Shown here piece by piece: positions 41,406-46,893 of a stretch of 46,893 bases of DNA. Every line of letters begins with the position of its first letter. The stretch's first letter is position 1. The DNA lies in the NCBI GenBank assembly GCA_041690535.1, contig JAWLHA010000032.1, forward strand, positions 1 through 46,893, given 5' to 3'. The position numbers and the translations under genes were made by a program. The notes beneath the pieces were generated by a model that worked only from the letters and a program-made list of their open reading frames with translations, had not been told where the DNA came from and did not search any database. This DNA is from JAWLHA01 sp041690535 (lineage in GTDB: Bacteria; Pseudomonadota; Gammaproteobacteria; Thiohalomonadales; Thiohalomonadaceae).

Positions 41406-43904
41406 TCATAGCAGGAAGGGCGCCCCCAGGGTGGTGACGTAAGCCAGCATCCCGAGTCCGCCGCTGAACAGCCAGAAGTCCCGCGCTACTGCCGCCTCCA
41501 GGGGGCGCTCCGGGCCGCAGTTGCCTTTCAGTACGCGGGCCGCCACGAAGGCTCCCAGTAACAGCGCGATAGCGGCGTGGACGAGCGCAAAGCTCCAGAT
41601 GGCCTTCACGACCGAGAAATAGGCATGCTCGGAGGCGTTCGGCAGCGCCTCGACCACCCAGTAGCCTTGCAGCGTGATGAACAGCAGAATCAGGGCGAGC
41701 GCCACATCGTTCGCGATTCGGAACCGCCGCGCCAGCCCCCGGCGCAGGCCGCGATATCCCCACTCAGCCACTCCGGTGGCCCCAAGCAGGGCCGCGAAGC
41801 CCGTCAGTGCCGCCCACAGACTCGCTGTGAAGAGGGACTCCCCGGGCGGCCAGCTGGCGGCGGGCGCGACGGTCCAGAGGAAGAGGTAGGCGAAAACGAG
41901 CGAGCCAAACGCGGTGGCGTCCGCCAACAGGGTGAAAGCCAGCCCCCAGCGGCCCGGCCCCTGGACAGTCGCCCCCTGGTGGGGCAACAACAGGCCGTGG
42001 CCCGCATCGATGGTAAGCGGATGGCCGTCGTAGGGGGCCCGCCAGGCCCACCACAGCAGCAGGGCGACGGTGGCCCCCACACCCAAGAGGCTCAGGAGGT
42101 ATTCGCTGATGAGCAGGCCGACGAACACGGCCAGCGTCGCCACGGCGGCAAGCAGTGGTATCCAGGTGGAGGCGGGAAGGATCACCACCTGTTCGGGCTT
42201 CCCTTGTGAGGTGCTGGTTCCGAAGGTCTCGCGCCGACCGCTTTGCGCACTGGCGAGGTAGCCCTCCCCCTCATGGGTCTGCTTCGCCAGTTGTTTCTCC
42301 TTCCACAGGGGCATGCGCTCATTCACCTTGGGGATACTGACGAAGTTGTAGGGAGGCACAGGCGCCTCGATGAGCCACTCCAGCGTCCCGGCCCGCCAAA
42401 GATTGCGGCCCCGCGGCTCACCGCCGCGAAAGTGCACGACCAGGTCCACCAGCACCGCTGCGACTCCGGCCGCAAGCAGATAACTTCCGATGGTGGAGAT
42501 GGCGTTCAGCCACTCCCAGCCGAGCCCTTCCGGGTAGGTGTAGACCCGCCGGGGCATGCCGAGCAGGCCGGTCAGGTGCATGGGCAGAAAGGTCAGATTG
42601 AATCCCACGAAGAGTGCCCAGAACCCCAGGCGTCCCAGCGCCTCGGAGGTGCGTCGGCCCGATTCCAGGGGGAGCCAGTAGTAGAGCCCCGCAACGAGGG
42701 GAAAGACCATGCCGCCGAAGAGGACATAGTGGAAGTGCGCCACCACGAAGTGGGTGTCGTGGACCTGGCTGTCGAAGGGGACCAGCGCCACCATCACCCC
42801 GGTCAGCCCACCGAGCACGAAGATGAACAGGAAACCGAGTACATAGATGAGCGGCAGCCGCAGGCGGGGCCGTCCGGCGAACAGGGTTGCCAGCCAGGCA
42901 AACACCTGGATGCCGCTCGGGATGGCCACCGCCATGCTGGCGGCGGAGAAGAACGCCATGGAGAGGGGGGGGAGCCCCACCGTGTACATGTGGTGTACCC
43001 ACAGGCCGAAGCTCAGAAACCCCATGCTGACCACGGCCGCAACCACCCAAGTATACCCAACGACCCCGCGGTGCGTGAAGGCCTCCACGACCATGGTCAC
43101 CACCCCAGCGGCGGGGAGGAAGATGATGTAGACCTCTGGGTGGCCGAATAGCCAGAACAGGTGCTGCCACAGCAGCGGATCGCCGCCCGCGGCCGCGTCG
43201 AAAAAGACCCAGCCCGTTGTCCGCTCGATCTCCAGCAGGACGCTGGCCAGGATCAGCGGCGGAAAACCGAAGATGATCATGAAGGCGGTCACCAGCATGT
43301 ACCAGGCAAACAGCGGCATGCGCGACAGGGTCATCCCTGGCGCACGGGTACGCAGCACGGCCACGGCGATCTCCACCGCCGCGCTCACAGCGGAGATCTC
43401 CACGAAGGTGATCCCCAGCAGCCAGAAATCGGCATTGAGCCCGGGGGTGTACTCCTTGGCGTTCAGGGGGACATACATGAACCACCCCCCGTTGGGGGCC
43501 TGCCCCACCAGGAAGCTGGAGTACAGCAGCAGCCCGCCCAGCAGATAACACCAGTAGCCATAGGCACTGAGGCGGGGAAAGGGGAGATCGCGGGCCCCGA
43601 TCATCTTGGGAATGAGGTAGACCGCGAACCCCTCCACGGCCGGGACGGCAAACAGAAACATCATGGTCGTCCCGTGCATGGTGACCAGTTGGTTATAGAG
43701 CTCGAAATCGAGGTCCTGGCCCCCGGCCCAGGCGAGCTGTCCGCGCATGAGCATCGCCAGCAGTCCGCCTACGAGAAAGAAGAGGAAGCCGGTGATGATG
43801 AAGCGCCGTCCGATGGACGTGTGGTTGACTGCAGTGAGCGCACCGAGGCCCGGTGGGTTGCCCCATACCGCCAGAAGTTGTTCGCGGCGGTCGGGGGCGG
43901 TCAC
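41406..43904 (-). CDS. ctaD: Cytochrome c oxidase subunit I fused to a subunit III-like domain
   Basis: The 832-residue protein carries subunit I in residues 20-560. His77 (MHGTT) and His392 bind heme a, His390 binds heme a3, and His255, His304 and His305 bind CuB, with Tyr259 in HPEVY. Residues about 600-832 are a subunit III-like domain with some five helices. It reduces oxygen to water and pumps protons. Glu257 and Asp106 of the D path remain. The usual K-path lysine (GIKVFSW) is Gln333 (GIQVFAW). The ATG overlaps the subunit II stop by three bases, so the two are made together. Confidence 0.94.
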   Translation of the reverse strand: MTAPDRREQLLAVWGNPPGLGALTAVNHTSIGRRFIITGFLFFLVGGLLAMLMRGQLAWAGGQDLDFELYNQLVTMHGTTMMFLFAVPAVEGFAVYLIPKMIGARDLPFPRLSAYGYWCYLLGGLLLYSSFLVGQAPNGGWFMYVPLNAKEYTPGLNADFWLLGITFVEISAVSAAVEIAVAVLRTRAPGMTLSRMPLFAWYMLVTAFMIIFGFPPLILASVLLEIERTTGWVFFDAAAGGDPLLWQHLFWLFGHPEVYIIFLPAAGVVTMVVEAFTHRGVVGYTWVVAAVVSMGFLSFGLWVHHMYTVGLPPLSMAFFSAASMAVAIPSGIQVFAWLATLFAGRPRLRLPLIYVLGFLFIFVLGGLTGVMVALVPFDSQVHDTHFVVAHFHYVLFGGMVFPLVAGLYYWLPLESGRRTSEALGRLGFWALFVGFNLTFLPMHLTGLLGMPRRVYTYPEGLGWEWLNAISTIGSYLLAAGVAAVLVDLVVHFRGGEPRGRNLWRAGTLEWLIEAPVPPYNFVSIPKVNERMPLWKEKQLAKQTHEGEGYLASAQSGRRETFGTSTSQGKPEQVVILPASTWIPLLAAVATLAVFVGLLISEYLLSLLGVGATVALLLWWAWRAPYDGHPLTIDAGHGLLLPHQGATVQGPGRWGLAFTLLADATAFGSLVFAYLFLWTVAPAASWPPGESLFTASLWAALTGFAALLGATGVAEWGYRGLRRGLARRFRIANDVALALILLFITLQGYWVVEALPNASEHAYFSVVKAIWSFALVHAAIALLLGAFVAARVLKGNCGPERPLEAAVARDFWLFSGGLGMLAYVTTLGAPFLL

Positions 43905-44872
43905 TGCAGGGTCACCAGAAAGGCCACCAGCTCCCGGACCACCTCAGGAGGGATATGGCTGAAATCCTCCATCCGGTTGCCGGGTTTGACACGCTGATTG
44001 TCGGTGATCCATCGTGCAAAGCTCTCCCGGCTGGTAGGAAGCGTGCCGGCGGCGATGTGGCTGCGGCTTGCCACATGGGTGAGATCGGGTCCAATCCTGC
44101 CGTCGGCCTGAGTACCCCGTATCGTGTGGCACTCGATGCACCCGAGCTCCACGAACCGGTTCCAGCCGCGACGGGCGGCGGCGTCCTCGGCCGGACGCGC
44201 CGGCGTGCGTTGCAGCGCCAGCCAGCGGGCGAACTCCTCCTGCGGCTGGGCCACGACCCAGAAGGCCATGCGGGCGTGCTGGGCGCCACAGAATTCGGCG
44301 CACTGACCGCGGTAGCGGCCAGGGCGGTCGGCACGCAGGATCAGGCGGTTGGTACGGCCGGGGATCATGTCCATCTTGCCGCCGAGGTTCGGCACCCAGA
44401 AGCTGTGAATCACATCGGCGGTGTGCAACTGGAACTCCACGGGGCGGCCCACAGGAATGTGGATCTCGTTGGCGGTGACCGCCAGCCCATTGGCCCCCGG
44501 GTAACGCACCTCCCAGAACCAGCGGTGGCCGATCACCTCCACCCGCAGGGGTTCCCCGTCTTGGCCGGAGAGGTGGGGAGCCGCGCCGGGGCCAAGGCCG
44601 TAGAAGAGCAGTACCGTGAGAGTCACGGCAGGCAGGAGCAGGCCACCGGCGGCAATGAGGTGCGTGGTACCGAGCGCGGGCCTTCTGCGTCGGTCGACGC
44701 CCATCCAGGCCAGTACCATCACCAGCCCCAGGACGATGGCACTGCCAACCAGCATTACCCACCACATTACGGCGATGCTCTCGGCCCCCGGGCCGTGGGG
44801 CTCCAGGGTGGACTGCACCCCACCACAGCCGGTGGCGAGAAGTGGCAGGAGTGCAGGGACACGGCGCTTCAT
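43901..44872 (-). CDS. ctaC: Cytochrome c oxidase subunit II with a C-terminal cytochrome c (caa3 type)
   Basis: The 323-residue product is a probable lipoprotein (lipobox LLATGC, Cys16) with two membrane helices. The CuA domain has His in VIHSFWVP and CAEFCGAQHARM. A fused cytochrome c domain has heme site CIECH and a Met ligand near NRMEDF. It passes electrons from cytochrome c to subunit I. I chose ATG 44872 (MKRRVPALL) with GGAGGA ahead; the frame is open to 44989. It is the first gene of the pair with ctaD. Confidence 0.94.
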   Translation of the reverse strand: MKRRVPALLPLLATGCGGVQSTLEPHGPGAESIAVMWWVMLVGSAIVLGLVMVLAWMGVDRRRRPALGTTHLIAAGGLLLPAVTLTVLLFYGLGPGAAPHLSGQDGEPLRVEVIGHRWFWEVRYPGANGLAVTANEIHIPVGRPVEFQLHTADVIHSFWVPNLGGKMDMIPGRTNRLILRADRPGRYRGQCAEFCGAQHARMAFWVVAQPQEEFARWLALQRTPARPAEDAAARRGWNRFVELGCIECHTIRGTQADGRIGPDLTHVASRSHIAAGTLPTSRESFARWITDNQRVKPGNRMEDFSHIPPEVVRELVAFLVTLQ

Positions 44873-45152
44873 CCTTCCTCCAGTGACAGTGGCTCCGGCT
44901 GTGGCGCGGGGGCGGTACGCCCCTGCCATCCGCCCCGTCAAAGCCCGTCCGCGCGCCGAGGGGGGGCGATAAGTGCGTCCAAGATTCAAGGCGTGGCTTC
45001 ACGGCATGAGCGGGTCCCGGGGCGCTCAATGCGTCTGGTTTCGGCTGCACCATTAAAGGTGAAACGGCCACCTGAGCCGATACATCCCCAGTTTCCGGAA
45101 GTTAAGCACATGCTCCTTTGTGTGCTTTCATTGAGCAGAGGAGGGCGGCCAT

Positions 45153-45467
45153 TTGTCTGCGCGCAACTGGGAAAGGGTGGCCTTGCTGAGCCCGGTGGTC
45201 TGGTCGGGTTATTTCCTCCTTGTCTATGCGGTCTCGGCGCTGATGTGCGCGGAGCGCCTGCATGGGGATGTCGGCAAGGGGATTCTCGCCGTTGCCAGCG
45301 TGGCCACGGCAGGCCTGTTGGGCGTCGCCGGTTACCGCATTTGGACGGGGGGAGAGGTCACTCAGCGGTTCGCCGCCGGGCTTGGCCTGTTGCTGGTGGC
45401 GGTGTCACTGATAGCGTCCGTCTGGACAGCCCTGCCGCTGCTGTTCATCTCGCCCTGCAATGAGTGA
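45153..45467 (+). CDS. Small three-helix membrane protein divergent from the oxidase
   Basis: The 104-residue product has three hydrophobic segments (VVWSGYFLLVYAVSALMCAE, GILAVASVATAGLLGVAGYRIW, FAAGLGLLLVAVSLIASVWTALPLLFI). I recognise no family by name, but small proteins of this kind lie beside caa3-type oxidases. The start is probably TTG at 45153, with GAGGAGGG a short way ahead. The 280 bp between it and ctaC contain the divergent promoters and no other feature I can support. Confidence 0.65.
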   Translation: MSARNWERVALLSPVVWSGYFLLVYAVSALMCAERLHGDVGKGILAVASVATAGLLGVAGYRIWTGGEVTQRFAAGLGLLLVAVSLIASVWTALPLLFISPCNE

Positions 45468-45497
45468 CATTGGGTGGACCTGACGGATTATGGGGTG

Positions 45498-45602
45498 GCG
45501 AGGTGTAAATCATTGATATCGGGTATGCCGTTAATACATCCCTGTAGGCTCGACGGCCGAGTCCCTGCGGCCGACGACCCATATCAGTGACTTACACTCG
45601 CC
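45498..45602. mobile_element. Diverged MITE-1-like hairpin with compensating arm changes
   Basis: The core (45533-45578) matches MITE-1 (AATACATCCCTGTA..GCTCGACGGCCG). The arms differ: the left reads GTAAATCATTGATATCGGGT, and the right complement reads GTAAGTCACTGATATGGGT. Both arms changed in step from the family's GTAAGTCCTTGAAAGCAGGT, so they still pair. The outer GGCGAG/CTCGCC pair replaces the CAGGGT ends. Directly beyond it, 45619-45643 repeats the right end of the element at 28307-28492. Confidence 0.65.
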
Positions 45603-45666
45603 CGGCATGTAGTACCAGTTTATCTGTTCGGTGCTCCAGACTTATGCTTCCCTGGAGGATTCAATC

Positions 45667-46731
45667 GTGAGGCCGACTCCCTCCCCTCAGCCGTTGGCGA
45701 CGTTCGCACATCGGGTGGCCCTGGGTGGGGCGCTCCTGATTGGGCTGGTGCTGCTGGTATGGGTCCTCGGGCGCGCGGTGGAGGCGTTGCTGCTCACCTT
45801 TGCCGCGTTGCTGCTGGCCATCGTGCTGCGTTCGCTCTCGGACTGGCTGGTGGAGCATACACCGCTCAGCGAGGCGTGGGCCCTGGCGGTCGTGATCACA
45901 GGGGGGCTGCTGCTGTGCACGGCGCTGATCGTTGCCAGTGCGCCGCTCATTGGCGAGCAGGCGGCGCAGTTGCGCCGGCAGCTTCCCGGTGCGGTCTCGG
46001 CCTTCCAACAGTGGGTTGAGCAGCAGCCCTGGAGCCAGTGGCTGCCGGAGATCGCTCCCGCTGACGGGGAGAACGGGATGCTGGGCTTCGGAGATTTGTT
46101 GGGCAGGGCCACCGGGATCGCCTACACCGCGGTGAACGCGTTTTTGGGGGTGTTCATCGTCTTGTTCGCCACCCTCTATCTGGCCATCAACCCGCGCCTC
46201 TACATTAACGGCCTGCTACACCTGATTCCGCTTTCCCATCGCCCCCGTGCAGTGGAGGTGATGAATGCCCTCGGGCGGACGCTGCGCTCCTGGCTGTTCG
46301 GAACGCTCATCCGCATGCTCGCGGTGGGAGGGCTGGTTTTTGTGGGCCTGTGGTCGCTGGACGTTCCCCTGGCGCTGATCCTCGCGACCCTTGCCGGGCT
46401 GTTGGAGTTCGTGCCCTATTTTGGGCCGATCATCGCGGCGGTGCCCGCCGTCCTGGTGGCCTTTGGCACCGGCCCCGAGTTGGCGCTGTACGTCGCTTTC
46501 CTCTATTTCGTAATACAGCAGGTGGAAAGCCTTATCATCTCCCCTGTGGTGTACCAGCAGACCACCTACCTGCCGCCGGTGTTGACCATTCTTGCCCAGA
46601 TCCTCCTGTTCTCGATGGCTGGCGTCCTCGGGGGGGTTCTGGCGACACCATTGATGGCTGTTGCCCTGGTCCTGATCAGGATGCTCTATGTGGAGCAGAC
46701 TCTTGGGGATTACGGGTCGCAGGGCCCGTAG
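45667..46731 (+). CDS. AI-2E family transporter (PerM/TqsA-like)
   Basis: The 354-residue protein has about eight membrane helices and family text: an N-terminal pair of helices, a periplasmic loop with PLIGEQAAQLRRQLPGAVSAFQQWVEQQPW, and later LEFVPYFGPIIAAVPAVLVAF followed by VIQQVESLIISPVVYQ. Members export autoinducer-2 or act as ion transporters; the substrate is not certain. The start is GTG at 45667, with GGAGG eight bases ahead. The upstream region is built from repeat fragments. Confidence 0.88.
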   Translation: MRPTPSPQPLATFAHRVALGGALLIGLVLLVWVLGRAVEALLLTFAALLLAIVLRSLSDWLVEHTPLSEAWALAVVITGGLLLCTALIVASAPLIGEQAAQLRRQLPGAVSAFQQWVEQQPWSQWLPEIAPADGENGMLGFGDLLGRATGIAYTAVNAFLGVFIVLFATLYLAINPRLYINGLLHLIPLSHRPRAVEVMNALGRTLRSWLFGTLIRMLAVGGLVFVGLWSLDVPLALILATLAGLLEFVPYFGPIIAAVPAVLVAFGTGPELALYVAFLYFVIQQVESLIISPVVYQQTTYLPPVLTILAQILLFSMAGVLGGVLATPLMAVALVLIRMLYVEQTLGDYGSQGP

Positions 46732-46795
46732 CACATCGCAAAAGCTCCACTATAAAAGAGGAGACGCAGCGTGTTTCGGAATGGAGGCCACCATG

Positions 46796-46893
46796 CAGGG
46801 TAAACGCATACTTACCCAAGAGCGATGTAAGTCCTTGAAAGCAGGTCGTCGGCCGCATGGATTGGTGCAAGGACGCACTTATGCCGCGGGAGG
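46796..46893. mobile_element. MITE-1 copy F, cut by the window edge
   Basis: It starts with the intact terminus CAGGGTAAACGCATACTTAC and follows copy E almost base for base (CCCAAGAGCGATGTAAG, arm, GTCGTCGGCCGCATGG) until the window ends. The expected left target duplicate would be GGCCACCATG (46786-46795); its partner lies outside. Confidence 0.9.

Noticed and set aside
1..46893. tRNA, rRNA and riboswitch genes
   Set aside because: I looked for cloverleaf, rRNA and common riboswitch motifs by eye and saw none; a covariance-model search would settle this.

Overview
The window is GC-rich, densely coding chromosomal DNA from a gammaproteobacterium. The evidence is the DUF4124, DUF6746-like and AsmA proteins, the Mrp antiporter operon with fused A and B subunits, and the caa3-type oxidase. 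A sulfur-oxidising or halo-alkaliphilic member of the Chromatiales or Ectothiorhodospiraceae would fit, but this is inference; there is no rRNA or other marker gene, and I see no tRNA.

Layout. 1-7.0 kb: a 2OG-Fe(II) oxygenase facing left, then a translationally coupled Mrp Na+/H+ antiporter operon (mrpA/B fusion, C, D, E, F, G). 7.4-15 kb: MarC-like, DUF1622, DUF4139, ArsR-rhodanese, DUF4124 and AsmA genes. 15-16.3 kb: a small protein gene and a nucleotidyltransferase-HEPN fusion. 16.9-28.1 kb: a complete type I CRISPR-Cas locus of the MYXAN (dev-like, I-B related) branch. It comprises a WYL regulator, cas6, cas3, cas8/cmx8, cas7/devR, cas5/devS, a cas4-cas1 fusion, cas2, a leader, and 17 intact 36-bp repeats plus one decayed terminal repeat (17 spacers). 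28.6-36.9 kb: UMF1-type MFS transporter, periplasmic DUF6746-like protein, membrane-anchored glutaredoxin, a membrane protein, a frameshifted cytochrome c gene, and a G6PDH-like/GH15 pair. 37-46.9 kb: MgtE, a CPA2 antiporter, a HemJ/CopD-like protein, DUF2231, a caa3-type oxidase (fused subunit I-III, and subunit II with cytochrome c), a small membrane protein and an AI-2E family transporter.

Two things stand out. First, the 482 bp between the WYL gene and cas6 hold two decayed CRISPR repeats exactly 36 nt apart. The upstream one keeps only the 3' (5'-handle) half of the array repeat; the downstream one keeps only the stem-loop half. A 12-3-12 dyad follows, then cas6. This looks like a cas-regulating, crRNA-like mini-CRISPR. 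A nested hairpin also sits between the effector genes and the adaptation genes.

Second, the intergenic spaces are full of non-coding inverted-repeat elements. MITE-1 has CAGGGT...ACCCTG ends and 10-bp target duplications, with about nine copies or relics. MITE-2 has GTAACTACTC ends and 8-bp target duplications, with four copies. A third, TIR-bounded element lies beside the CRISPR array. Some are nested in each other, giving a relative age, and several enclose a second, inner pair of inverted repeats. The ends and duplication lengths resemble the ISAs1 and IS66 families respectively, and a relic of an ISAs1-type transposase lies just upstream of the CRISPR locus.
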